Shown: in pieces, positions 10,032-20,543 of the stretch
How positions within the stretch are numbered: the first letter of the stretch is position 1
How the letters are laid out: each line of letters opens with the position of its first letter
DNA from: Anthoceros angustus
Taxonomy: Eukaryota > Streptophyta > Anthocerotopsida > Anthocerotales > Anthocerotaceae
DNA length: 64,000 nucleotides
Direction: 5' to 3'
NCBI GenBank assembly: GCA_010909165.1
Contig: MU008198.1
Location: forward strand, 464,216-528,215
Translations under genes and position numbers: made by a program
Notes under the pieces: model-generated
Told to the model about the DNA's origin: nothing
The model's input: only the letters and a program-made list of their open reading frames with translations
Databases searched by the model: none

Positions 10032-10740
10032 ATGGCAGTAGTAGTAGTGCAGCTGAGGATGCGCAAAACTGGTATGTTGTTCCTCGCCCTCATGCCCATT
10101 GTGTGTGTGATGCCCATTCCAACCAACTCGTCTGCGCTTGCGGATGGGCTCACCTTCTTCATCGCAGACAGTCTGGGCCCCAGCCCATGGCAGGGACAGG
10201 GCGAGGGATTGGGGCTCCTCAAGTTCAACAGAATCACAGGAGAGCCAAAGGATCCTGCAACACGCAACCTTCTGGCCTTAGGGATCGACACCTTCCCGAG
10301 GAAGGCTAACGCATCTTTCGACGCTCCTTATGCACCTCACGTGGGACTCGATCTCAACAGCCTCCAGTCTGCCAATGTGTCGTCCAACTCGTCCAGGGCG
10401 TCGGAAATCCGTATCGGCAGCAGCTTTGGAGTGTGGATCGAGTACTCTGATCCCCTGCCAGAGATCAGCGTCAGCATTTCAGTGACTGCCTATCCAGTCC
10501 CGCCCACAAATGACGATGCAGAGCTGGTCCTGACCTACTCCAACTTCGACCTGGATGCCTGGGTCCAAGAAAGCGCCTACGTGGGTTTCTCGGCCTCAGC
10601 AGGCCTCGCTGGTGAAAGCAACATCGTAGAACAGAAGTATTTGTTCTTGGTGTTGGACTACCTGCTCTGCTAGTGTTTCTGACTTGGGCATTCAGGATTT
10701 GCTTTCGACCGGAGAGGAACAAAGAGGAACCGCTTTCAAG
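10032..10740 (+). pseudogene. Lectin receptor kinase relic: signal peptide, partial L-lectin domain, TM
   Basis: The ATG at 10032 opens a hydrophobic signal peptide (MLFLALMPIVCVM) that runs directly into ADGLTFFIADS, the middle of a legume-type lectin domain. The usual N-terminal ~100 residues of that domain are absent. Later lectin motifs are clear: LGIDTFPRKA, HVGLDLNSLQS and AYVGFSASAGLAGE. The metal-binding glutamate expected in VEFDTF is glycine here and the Asn-Asp ligand loop is altered, so sugar binding is doubtful. After about 10640 the transmembrane segment, VLGVGLPALLVFLTWAFRIC, is in another frame, and the lectin frame stops at 10673. Known relatives are plasma-membrane receptors. 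The internal losses and frameshift point to a pseudogene. Confidence 0.75.
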
Positions 10741-10750
10741 ACATAAGATG

Positions 10751-10775
10751 GTGAGCTAGGCATATGTCTGTGCAG
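10751..10775 (+). other. 25-nt GT-AG remnant where the kinase N-lobe is missing
   Basis: The sequence runs from ATG into GTGAGC and ends TGTGCAG before GTGACCACAATC. It has good donor and acceptor signals but is far too short to be spliced. It sits exactly where the exon for the glycine loop and catalytic lysine should be. The simple reading is a deletion with both breakpoints in introns, leaving half of each. Confidence 0.5.
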
Positions 10776-11721
10776 GTGACCACAATCGGGGCCCTAAGGC
10801 ACAAAAACCTGGTTTCATTGAAAGATGGTGCTATGAGCGCGACGAGTTACTAGTCGTGTACCAGTACATGCCGAAAGGCAGCCTGGCGGACCACCTCTAT
10901 CCCCGACCCGCTGCGGGTGCTGCAGTAGGGCTGGACTGGCGGACTAGGTACAGCGTCATACGGGGTGTGGCAGATGCTCTTGGGTACCTGCATGGAGGCT
11001 GGGATGAGTCAGAGGTGCACAGGGATATCAAGCCTAGTAACGTGATGCTGGATGCCAACTTTGTTCCTAAACTTGGTGACTTTGGGCTTTTTGTGCTGTC
11101 AGTGCAGCAGCAGGTCAGTGTACATGGCTCAGCCAGTGCTTGTGAAGTTACTCTGAGGACTCTTTGCTGTAAAAGCTCACGCCTCACGCCAGATAACGTC
11201 CCTGTTTGTAATTAGGAACACTCGGGTACCTGGCTCCTGAATGCTTAAGCAACCGGAGAGTTAGCCCAATTTCGGATGTCTACAGCTTCGGAGTGATGGT
11301 TCTCGAAATGGTGTGTGGGAGGAAGCCTGTGGACTTGAGCAGACCACAGAACGAGAACATCCTTGTAAATTGGGCATGGAGTCTGTACCTCGCAGAAGAC
11401 AGGTTGATGGAAGCCGTCTGCCCTTCTCTAAGGGAAGACTGCAACGACGACGATGCCGAGATGCTGCTACGCTTGGGCCTTATGTGCACATCCCTTAATT
11501 CCTCGAACAGGCCGAGCATGCGAAAGGTTGCCCACTTCTTAGAAGGCTCTCTAAAAGTGCAGCCTCACCTTCCCCCAGAGTCTCCCCCCACATTTTGCTC
11601 AATCTCCCCCAAGCTCCCCCAGCGTGAAGCTACTTTGATAGCAACAGCGCTGTCAACAGGAGCAATGGAGGCCGGCATTGGTAAGGGCTGGCCTCGGATT
11701 GAGCCCCAGGTAAACAGTTGA
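10776..11721 (+). pseudogene. Lectin receptor kinase relic: kinase domain without N-lobe
   Basis: Starts at VTTIGALRHKNLVSL, i.e. after the glycine loop, the VAIK lysine and most of the C-helix, which are all gone. A frameshift near 10815-10823 leads into RWCYERDELLVVYQYMPKGS. Catalytic-loop VHRDIKPSN and DFG (KLGDFG) are present. A GT-AG segment at about 11118-11215 would restore frame into GTLGYLAPECLSNRR, the APE motif, then DVYSFGVMVLEMVCGRKPVD and a normal C-lobe ending near NRPSMRKVAHFLEG. The tail to 11721 is proline-rich. Without the ATP-binding lobe it cannot be an active kinase. With the lectin relic just upstream it forms one former L-type lectin receptor kinase gene. Confidence 0.8.
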
Positions 11722-11863
11722 AGCCGAATGGAAGGTCGGAGCAGCCAAAATTGGCCTAGGGTCTTCTAATTTAGACAGCACAAAGTCTCGGCGAAACGCT
11801 GGACTCGCTTTCGGCTTTGTTTCCACTGTAGAGCCAGCTCGTCAGAGCCGCTGACAAGGTCGT

Positions 11864-12073
11864 GTGAGCAACATGGGCAGAATTGTTGAGGAGATGGAGC
11901 GGAAGCTGCGGAATGTGCTGGAACAGGCCTATGTTGGCAAGACGAAGGGGCTGGTCTTATCCGTGCACAGCGACGGAAAGTTAGTGCGATTGTACCTCTG
12001 GCCCAAGTCTTCGCTAGCAGCTCTTCGCATTTACTTGATGAAGAGATGGAATCGTCGAGGAGAACGACGATGA
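11864..12073 (+). CDS. Short hypothetical ORF
   Basis: Seventy codons, with MGRIVEEMERKLRNVLEQAY and VGKTKGLVLSVHSDGKLV. It looks protein-like (helical N-terminal half) but matches no family I recognise. It lies between the receptor kinase relic and the RFC1 relic in the same orientation, and could be an exon or a fragment of another decayed gene. Confidence 0.3.
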   Translation: MSNMGRIVEEMERKLRNVLEQAYVGKTKGLVLSVHSDGKLVRLYLWPKSSLAALRIYLMKRWNRRGERR

Positions 12074-12444
12074 CAACATCTTGAAATCATTTCTCCAAGC
12101 ACAGCTACTCTTTGTCTACTAGTGTCAAGGTTTTGTATCGCACCGTGTTTTAGGTCATTTGATCAAGTGCTGTGGTTCTGAGGGTTCTGCATAGTGTTCA
12201 GAGGCATCTAAGGCTAGAGTGGTCAACGGATTAAGTAAGACAAAGGCTAATTTCCTCGGAAAGCCTACAAGGTTGCAGCCTGCTCGTGGCCGGGCAACTG
12301 CAAGCCTCAGCTCTTGGATGCAATTGTCGGAAAACAATCCGTTGTATATCAGTCCCTGCTGGCGTTTCAATCACTTGCATCATGTATCGTCGGAGCATAA
12401 TCCTTCTAATGTAGTCTTACTGCTCCTCAGGTCAAGCAGGTGAA
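12074..12444. other. Spacer between ORF and RFC1 relic
   Basis: No recognisable coding or RNA feature. Both strands have open stretches of about 70 codons with no motif. Confidence 0.35.
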
Positions 12445-13625
12445 TTGCTGTCAGGGTGGGATCCACAACAGAATCTAGGGCGACCAAGTTCTGCAAAAGG
12501 CGGAGGAAGCGGTGGTGGTTCAAGTGCTACTGTAGCAAAAAAGCTGTTCCTTCTGTGTGGAACTCCAGGGCCTGGGAAAAGTACTACAGCCGGACTTGTT
12601 TGCAGAGAGCTTTGTTGTCATTCGTCTGATCTACGAGCACTGTGCCAGGAGGTTGTAGGTCAATGCAAGGGATTCCGGAGGAAAGGCAGTCGGTGACTCG
12701 TTTATAAAGAATGAAATGAAAGGCAGCGCAGCTAACTGCATAACGGAATGGTTAGCAGTGATTGCTTAAGCGTCCGCAATGCAGATAGGTAGAGCTGAAA
12801 CGGCAGTTTGCTAAGGACTGCGGGGTGTTCAGCTTCTCTGGTAGCACCATGGTGAAGCTTTGTACTGCTTGCTGACTGTACTTTGTAGGGGACAAAGAGC
12901 CAAGGAAAGCAGCTCTAATCATGGGTGAAGTGGATGGTATGTTTGGAGGTGATCCAGTAGGGATTGCTGATTTGATAGCCAGCATCAAAGTCAGCAATAT
13001 TCCGATCATCTGCGTATGTAATGACCGATACAGCCAAAAACTGAGAACTCCCAGAAAGCCCACTACGCAGCAGGCCATTCTATGTTTGTAGTTATGAACG
13101 ATTGTGATCGTCTGTTTCTCGACATGTCAGCAAGAGCTTATCTTTTCATAATGGTGCTGCACTCGACAACTTCAGTGTTCTTCACATAGTAACTTCATTC
13201 ACTGCAGATGGCAAAAAGGTTTAAGCAAGTTTCACAGGCAGAAGGGCTTCAAGTAGACGAGGTGCTCTGGTGCTCCTCTCGGACAAGCATACAATCTCCT
13301 CATCGTTTGGGCTACACTGTTTTTTCCAGGTACCATGTTTTGACACTGTTACGTATGCCCTGTTTGGAACGTAAGGTTGTGACCTTACACCCTAAATCAG
13401 GACGCTCGTAGTGGTCCTTGTCTGGTCGCCTAATGATCTTTGCAAAGTGTTTGGTAATACTAGGAGAAGTACTTCAACCATCGTCCAAGTGGGGCTTCAA
13501 GGGATGACAATAGGTTATCAAGACTGGACCTGATTCTACAAGCAGCCTCACTAACTGAAGATGGCGACTTGCTTGATGTCCAAACTAGAAGATATCGTCA
13601 GGGGCTCGTTTATGCCAAGTATTAG
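12445..13625 (+). pseudogene. RFC1: RFC1 (replication factor C large subunit) relic
   Basis: RFC1 is the large subunit of the clamp loader that puts PCNA on DNA. Pieces appear in the right order: a Walker A region KKLFLLCGTPGPGKSTTAGL (12535-12600), a KGSAANCITEW stretch (about 12720-12750), AALIMGEVDGMFGGDP with IPIICVCNDRYSQKLR (12891-13040), RKPTTQQ near 13050, MAKRFKQVSQAEGLQVDE at 13208, and NHRPSGASRDDNRLSR through DVQTRRYRQG (about 13475-13610). The Walker B DEVD reads GEVD. About 11 residues (SLVNYC region) are missing before RKPTTQQ, and stops or frame changes separate most pieces. The N-terminal BRCT part and the rest of the C-terminus are not visible. Gene identity is firm; activity is very unlikely. 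Confidence 0.8.
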
Positions 13626-14042
13626 TCTCTTCTGTTGAATGAATTTCTGTGCACTACTAAAGCAATATTCTCCCACGTGTTTCTGAGGCACAAAACTCGA
13701 AAAAAAGATCTGACAATTCGAAGCTTCCTTGTGCGAGCTTTCCCCACTATCGCGCCGGAGCTTATGGGCAGTTCTTAAAATATCAGTGGTCGGATGTGGG
13801 GCCCATTGGCAAGGAGGTTCTCTATGCTATGGACGAAGGGGCTCCATCCTTACAGTGTGCCTTGTCGGTTCTTGTTCTTTCTGATGTTGCTCATTAGAGG
13901 GTTGAGATCAGATTTGTAGCCAGTGTTTCTTAGGAAGCTCTCCTCCATCGTTTCGCCGCGCTCTGTTACAATTCTATCGCAAATGTTGAGCATCGCGGGA
14001 GCCTGGAGACTGAGGACGGCCCATTCGACTACAGCTTTCAGA
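13626..14042. other. Intergenic region upstream of SMP-30-like gene
   Basis: No coding match. It is expected to include the promoter and 5' leader of the gene starting at 14043, but I cannot single out a TATA box with confidence. Confidence 0.35.
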
Positions 14043-15736
14043 ATGGGAGAGGCTCGAGTGCAGCTCGCTGCAATATTGTTGCTGGCTTGGCCGCTGATGA
14101 TCCTGGCGGATGTTTCCACGGGCCTCCCTCCTGGCGTGTGCTTCTGGCGCCAAGGCATTCTCCGTGACGGAGAGCTGGGCGGGACCCAGAGTCCCCGGGA
14201 CTGTACCTTCCAGGTGAGTGGGGGCATCGTGTCCCCCAGTCCTCGAAGGTTTTTGAGAAAGCTTTGGGTTGTTTGAACACCAGGTCCGTCACCAGAATTT
14301 TCTCAAGTTGGGTTGTTTGAATACCAGGTCCGTCACCAGGATTTTCTCAAGTTGCTGGGGCCGTCGCCAGTGGTGGAGTTTGAGGTTGCAGCCGATGCAC
14401 ATGAGGGAGCTGTTTACTACCCGGACAAAGGCGAGTTGTACTTTTCCACGACGAGATTGCCAGGCGCACCCATCAAGGTTGTGCTTCTCCTTCGGTAAAG
14501 TCTAGCATTGAGTTGTGCCGCCATGTGGAAGCTCAGAAAGGCACCAAACTTTGAGCGGTGTTGCAGTTGCGGAAGTTTGCTCTCAAGGACAAGAAAGTGA
14601 CGACCGTGGTGGAGGATACCGATATTGCCAACGGCATGGTTTTGGACCACGATGGCAATCTACTGGTCTGTGAGATGGGGCGGATGAATGTTCCTGGATA
14701 CATCGAGAAGATCAATCTCACCTCTCTGCAGTCAACCACTGTTGCTGACAATTGGTTCAACATACCATTCAACAGTCCTAACGACGCTGTCGTGAAGAGC
14801 GACAAATCTATTTGGTTCACCGACCCTGACTACGGGAGGTAATCTGGCCACTTATGTTGTTGCAGACTGGAGCATTTCCTCAGTCCACGCAAACCTAATT
14901 TTCCGCCATGGATATGTACTGGCAGCGCCCAAGGATATGCAGGGGCCCCAAGAGTGAACAACCAGGTGTACAGAATTGACCCCGATGGGACAGTGGATGT
15001 GGTGGCCGATGGGTTCTCCAAGCCAAACGGATTGGCCTTCTCCGAGGATGAGAAACTCCTCTACGTGGCTGACTCGGGCTATTTAACAGGGTGTGCTCAG
15101 CTCCCAGAGCTCTGATGACCTACGTACCTGAGTCCTCCAGCACTTTGAAGATGTCATCTTGACCCTCATCTTGATCTCACTCCATGGCAGCACATGCACT
15201 GACTAAGAATTTTCGTGTTCCAGGCTACAAACGTTTGATATTCGAGGACCTCACTCTGTGACTGTCTTCGATGTCTGTGGCCGCACTCTAGCGAACAGGC
15301 GCTTTTTCACCTCGGTTGCTCGCTACGATGGTGCTGCCCTTGGAATCCCGGACGGTGTCAAGGTGGACACTCGGGGGAATGTGTACATAGCCACCTTTGA
15401 CGGTATCCAAGGTCTGTCGCAGATATTGCTGTGCTTCCAAGGTTGTCTCAGCCGTTCCCAAGCTGGGGAGTTGATATGCTAACGTCATGTGCTATGGGCG
15501 CAGTGTTCGACAAAGAAGCACAAGCATTGGGACGAATCGTTGTGCCTGGAGCAGTGAATATGGGCTTTGGGGGCCCCAAGCTCGACACCCTCTACATCCT
15601 TAATGAAACGGCTATCCTCTCTGTCCAGCTGAAGGCCACCGGAGCGGGCCTAGCGTACGCTGCTAAGTATCACAATTTGCCGGTTCACGAGTTAGATGAT
15701 TCGGGTGGCATGGCCAGAATGTGCAAAATGTATTGA
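14043..15736 (+). CDS. Secreted SMP-30/gluconolactonase-like beta-propeller protein
   Basis: Six exons: 14043-14213, 14328-14477, 14567-14838, 14866-15090, 15224-15411, 15504-15736. They join into 412 codons with GT-AG borders and consistent phases. Residues 1-22 form a signal peptide (LAAILLLAWPLMILA), so the product should enter the secretory path. Beta-propeller motifs follow: AHEGAVYYPDKGELYFSTTR, DIANGMVLDHDGNLLVCEMG, SPNDAVVKSDKSIWFTDPDY, SKPNGLAFSEDEKLLYVADS, GIPDGVKVDTRGNVYIATFD and FGGPKLDTLYILNETAI. The Glu of the first and the Asn/Asp of the later motifs match the usual metal-binding positions of SMP-30-type lactonases. Substrate unknown. Odd points: intron 3 (14839-14865) is only 27 nt, and the intron 1 acceptor is duplicated. 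The 3' end and part of intron 4 recur in the array downstream. Probably functional if the short intron is an error or is read through in frame (27 is divisible by three; it has an in-frame stop, so removal or error is needed). Confidence 0.8.
14266..14353. repeat. 44-bp tandem duplication of a splice acceptor
   Basis: Two copies, 14266-14309 and 14310-14353, each contain GGGTTGTTTGAA-ACCAG and the start of exon 2 (GTCCGTCACCAG). They differ at two positions. Because 44 is not divisible by three, only the second acceptor (exon start 14328) keeps the frame. Confidence 0.9.
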
Positions 15737-15974
15737 TCGAATTCTACTGGCCTGGAAGCAAATGCGGAACACGATACGTATTTAGGATCGCAGTGGTATC
15801 GCTAGATATACCACCACCCATATGAACTTCCCTAAGTCCTTAAATGGTCAAACAACAAAAAGGACACAGCAGGGGCATCATGTATGAAGCTTCTTCCCCT
15901 TGGTACATAGCACCTAATTGTCGACAGTACACGCTTGCACAAGGCCCACACCTATAGGTGAGTATCAATACTTT

Positions 15975-16030
15975 GTATTTTATACTTTTATAACTTAAAT
16001 AGTTAAGTACAAAAAATATAAAATTTGATA
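15975..16030. repeat. AT-rich imperfect palindrome, unit 1
   Basis: The arms read roughly TTTTATAT-TTTTATAAC and its partner near GTACAAAAAATATAAAA. The same element recurs at about 19226-19275, 26411-26459, 32667-32716, 45223-45270, 51689-51735 and 58203-58250. It follows a strong donor-like AG|GTGAGTAT in every unit. It could fold as a hairpin, or be a matrix-attachment-like AT tract. Confidence 0.6.
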
Positions 16031-17371
16031 TATATAGTAAATATATTTGCAACTAACAAATAATACATGCCGCATGGAGAAGAAAATAAAAGGGCTTTTA
16101 TTAAAGGAGAAGAGATGGAGTAAGCCCATCTACCTTTCAAAGGCTAACACTAGCTAGGGATCTCAAGGGTCCGTGTAAGCGGAAGCAACTAAGCTCTGAA
16201 TCTAAAATCTATGGCTCCTGCAATATCATGACTAAGTAGGTTTTAGAGGATGTGAGCACGCTTTGGTGGCTCGATTCACGATGAAAACGGTGTGCCACAG
16301 GATCACCGGACCAATCGAGGTGTCACCATGATCACCGTTATCATTGTCGTCCTAAGGATGCCTCGTGGCCGCTTGGACAGCAATGGACACATGTTGTGGA
16401 AAGAAAGATGTGAAGTCCAAGAGCTAGGAAGCCCCACACCATGTATGTGACCGTGAAAGGCTTGAGCGCAACACTTGATAAATTTATCAAAGTCCGCAGC
16501 CAATGTGCCATACATTTGGAAAGCGAGCAAAATGAAGAGCTGGTGCACTTCATGTTGTCACACTTAGTTTCACAGAGACTTGATCACCACGGACGAGGTA
16601 CATGATGAGATGAGCCCTAATTGACCTTGCTTGACAGCATGGAGAAGCACACGGCCACTTACGTCTCATGTGAAAAAAAATATGGCGTGTTGCAAATGGC
16701 ATTCCATAGTTCCTCATATTCATCTTCTTGTGGAGTAAGAATGTCTTGAGTGAATGTCTTAAGGACGTCTTCTTCATATTTGTTTTCCTCTTCAATAAAA
16801 ATATCTTTCTCATATTCATTTTCTTGCTCTATAAAAATATCTAAGTTCTCCTCATATTGGTTTACTTCTTCTAAGAGAAATTCTTCGTTCTCATATTCAT
16901 TTTCTTCATAAAAATGTACCTAGGTGAAGATGCGTAGAAATGTCCTCGGCATATTGGTTTACCTCTTGAGTAGAAATGTCCTCCTCATATTCGTCTTGAG
17001 TAAAATGTATTGCTCATATTCGTGTTCTTCACTAAAAATATGCTTGTCGTTATAATCGATTTCTTCTTCATTTTCCTTGTAGTCGTTTCTTCTTCATCTT
17101 CTTTATATTCTTTTCTTCATCATTTTCCTTATAGTTATTCCCTCTTCAGCAAAAATATTTTTGCATAATCTTCTTCCTCTTGATTAGAAATATTCCCTCA
17201 TCATCATCTTCATCCTCACCAAGAATATCTTCGTCATTAGTGAAGGAGTTGCTACATTCAATTTCTTCATACCTTGGACCACGGACGATTTTTTCATGTC
17301 TTCCACATCAAGATGAATGTCTTGCTCATATTTGCTTTCTTTGTCGGTTGAACTATTATGCTCATACTCAT

Positions 17372-17490
17372 TTTCCTCTTCCTCTTCCTCATTTTCTACA
17401 TAATCTTCTTCTTCTTCTTCTTCATAATCTTCTTCTTCTTCTTCTACATAATCTTCTTCTTCTTCTTCTACATAATCTTCTTCTTCTTCA
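17372..17490. repeat. TTC/GAA microsatellite tract, unit 1
   Basis: Runs of TTC broken by CTACATAA or TCATAA. On the minus strand they read as glutamate runs with DYV or DYEE spacers. Confidence 0.85.
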
Positions 17491-17561
17491 GCACTTTGAA
17501 GATGTCATCTTGACCCTCATCTTGATCTCACTCCATGGCAGCACATGCACTGACTAAGAAT
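17489..17561 (+). repeat. 73-nt copy of SMP-30-like gene intron 4
   Basis: Identical over 73 nt to 15138-15210, from CAGCACTTTGAAGATG to CACTGACTAAGAAT. All other units have about 46 nt of different sequence here, starting CATCACTTAGAAAAATT. The right border shares ACTAAGAAT between donor and recipient. Confidence 0.95.
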
Positions 17562-18845
17562 GTCTTCGTCAACAAGGAAGTCGCCACACTCAATTCCAAG
17601 ATGTTTTGGAAGTATGGCACTAATTTTGTTGCTCCACAAGGGATCTAGTTTGAAAATATAGCGACATTTTGAAGGACTTCCCAATATATAGTGCTGTTAC
17701 TTTTTAATTGTAGGATTTCTCGTCGTGAAAGGAATCAATTTAAAGTCTACTTGCAATTGCAAAAATTTGTTTCAATGATCCTCTTGACCAAAGTCTGCAT
17801 CTTTTACAGATGACCTAACGCATATCATGGGATAGAAGAGATCTTGTGAGATGATTTTGAGCAATTTTGGCCTTCTCTTTAAATTAGTTGCGTAACAAGT
17901 TCTTGTGACTTGTATCTCCAAGTGATTGGAATTGTTTAAGGTCATCATAACTGTAAAAGATATAACTTGATTCTACGGTTTACGAAGAGGACAAAGAAGC
18001 ACTTTGTCAAACTTTTCAAACAAGCTTTTAAAAGTTTGTGGAACGGAAAAGTTTGGTCACTAAGTTTTGGCAAAACACGAGACAATTTGGGGACCAAGGC
18101 GGAAGGTTACGGTAGGGAAGTTTTTGATGGATGAAGGGAGGATGACTACAATTCTGTAGGAAGTAGGGGATTTGTAGGCGTCCGAGCTAGCGTAATCGAG
18201 TTTGAGAGACGAAGGTAGATAGTAGGTAAGTCGCTCAGAGGACGTCCGTAGGTGGTCGGGACTTGGTTAATTGAGAGAACACAGGATGTCCTAGACTTAG
18301 CCGTTAACGGTAGAAAGGAGGCGAGAGTAGGATATGTTAGAAAACCCATTTGATACGCATATATAGGGGAATTAGGGGTCTATTATGACATCCGAGAAAC
18401 AAAGTTCCTTGGACTTGACTATAAATATCCAAGCGGGTAGGAAGTCCTTGGCCTTTGGGGTTTCGTAGAAAGTTCCTTGTCGAGACCATGGTAGAAAAAG
18501 GATATGAGATAGAGCCATGCATTTCATGAGCCAAGGAGGATAACTTCCTTGGAATTGAGGGAGGGGGGTTCAATTTCTCGAATGTCACGCAGAGGGCTAT
18601 ATATACATGTCGCTTATCATATATAGAAGATGAGATTTGATGATCGGGATCATCGAGGAGGACACGTGGCGCACATCGAGATGGGGCGCAACTAGGGACC
18701 GGATACCAACCGGATTATCACGAGAAGGAAAAGTCGATTCGTGCATAAGGCGACCATATTGTCGAGGAAAGGAATCCTCTATAAGCTAGGACTAGACAAA
18801 GTAGTTCAAGGTGTTTTGGAGGCGAACAAATTGTGGTGGCGGAGG

Positions 18846-19127
18846 CCCTCTACATCCTTAATGAAACGGCTATCCTCTCTGTCCAGCTGAAGGCCACCGG
18901 AGCGGGCCTAGCGTACGCTGCTAAGTATCACAATTTGCCGGTTCACGAGTTAGATGATTCGGGTGGCATGGCCAGAATGTGCAAAATGTATTGATCGAAT
19001 TCTACTGGCCTGGAAGCAAATGCGGAACACGATACGTATTTAGGATCGCAGTGGTATCGCTAGATATACCACCATATGAACTTCCCTAAGTCCTTAAATG
19101 GTCAAACAACAAAAGGACACAGCAGGG
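18846..19127 (+). pseudogene. Duplicate of the 3' end of the SMP-30-like gene
   Basis: Matches 15588-15875: end of the last exon, the stop codon and about 140 nt of 3' flank. The coding part is identical. The only differences I see are small deletions in the flank (4 nt near 19072 and single bases in runs of A and G). Joined to array sequence on the left through CCCTCTACAT. Confidence 0.95.
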
Positions 19128-20543
19128 CATCATGTATGAAGCTTCTTCCCTTGGTACATAGCACCTAATTGTCGACAGTACACGCTTGCACAAGGCCCAC
19201 ACCTATAGGTGAGTATCGATACTTTGTATTTTTATATTTTATAACTTAAATAGTTAAATACAAAAATATAAAATTTGATATATATAGTGTGTTACTTTTT
19301 AATTGTAGGACGATTTCGTCGTGAAAGGAATCAATTTAAAGTCTACTTGCAATTGCAAAAATTTGTTTCAATGATCCTCTTGACCAAAGTCTGTGCATCT
19401 TTTACAGATGACCTAACGCATATCTACAGGATAGAAGAGATCTTGTGAGATGATTTTGAGCAATTTTGGCCTTCTCTTTAAATTAGTTGCGAACAAGTTC
19501 TTGTGACTTGTATCTCCAAGTGATTGGAATTGTTTAAGGTCATCATAGCAAAAGATATAACTTGATTCTACGGTTTGCATCAAGAGGACAAAGAAGACTT
19601 TGTCAAACTTTTCAAACAAGCTTTTAAAAGTTTGTGGAACGGAAAAGTTTGGTCACTAAGTTTTGGCAAAACACGAGACAATTTGGGGACCAAGGCAAAG
19701 GTTACGGTAGGGAAGTTTTTGCGATGGATGAAGGGAGGATGACTACAATTCTGTAGGAAGTAGGGGATTTGTAGGCGTCCGAGCTAGCGTAATCGAGTTT
19801 CGAGACGCAGGGTAGATAGTAGGTAAGTCGTTACAGGACGTCCGTAGGTGGTCGGGACTTGGTTAATTGAGAGAACACAGGATGTCCTAGACTTAGCCGC
19901 TAAGGTAGAAAGGAGGCGAGTAGGATATGTTAGAAAACCCATTTGATACGCATATATAGGGGAATTAGGGGTCTATTATGACATCCGAGAAACAAAGTTC
20001 CTTGGACTTGACTATAAATATCCAAGCGGGTAGGAAGTCCTTGGCCTTTGGGGTTTCGTAGAAAGTTCCTTGTCGAGACCATGGTAGAAAAAGGATATGA
20101 GATAGAGCCATGCATTTCATGAGCCAAGGAGGATAACTTCCTTGGAATTGAGGGAGGGGGGTTCAATTTCTCGAATGTCACGCAGAGGGCTATATATACA
20201 TGTCGCTTATCATATATAGAAGATGAGATTTGATGATCGGGATCATCGAGGAGGACACGTGGCGCACATCGAGATGGGGCGCAACTAGGGACCGGATACC
20301 AACCGGATTATCACGAGAAGGAAAAGTCGATTCGTGCATAAGGCACCATATCTCGAGGAAAGGAATCCTCTATAAGCTAGGACTAGACAAAGTAGTTCAA
20401 GGTGTTTTGGAGGCGAACAAATTGCGTGGTGGCGGAGGCCCTCTACATACTAAGGAGGCGGGGGACATTATTCTGCACAAGGATAAGAAGATTTTGAGCA
20501 GGCTTTTGGTGGTCCACTATGCAAAGGGACATGGAAATTTATC
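19128..20543. repeat. Array unit 2 (internally deleted)
   Basis: From the anchor it runs to the AT palindrome, then jumps at ATATATAGT (about 19279-19288) straight to the minus-strand ORF module. About 1.65 kb, including the whole TTC-rich module, is missing. It ends at AAATTTATC (20535-20543), where it switches back to an earlier part of the unit. Confidence 0.9.
20230..20543 (+). pseudogene. Ty3/gypsy integrase zinc-binding fragment, unit 2
   Basis: Plus-strand frames show RKGILYKLGLDKVVQ and then a broken FWWSTMQRDME-like part (here frameshifted). The Cys pair of the HHCC domain is lost because the copy ends at the junction. Confidence 0.6.

Larger units (their letters stand above)
15876..18855. 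repeat. Array unit 1 (truncated)
   Basis: Runs from the anchor through the AT palindrome, the TTC-rich module and the minus-strand ORF module, and stops within the integrase-like module at CCCTCTACAT (18846-18855). There it switches to the 3' end of the SMP-30-like gene. It also carries a 73-nt piece of that gene's intron 4. Confidence 0.9.

Noticed and set aside
18337-18588. Minus-strand 83-codon ORF (MTFEKLNPPPSIPRKLSSLA...) repeated identically in units 1 and 2
   Set aside because: Its identity reflects the recent duplication only. In other units the frame breaks, and the plus strand there is adjacent to the integrase-like frame, so a separate gene is not supported.
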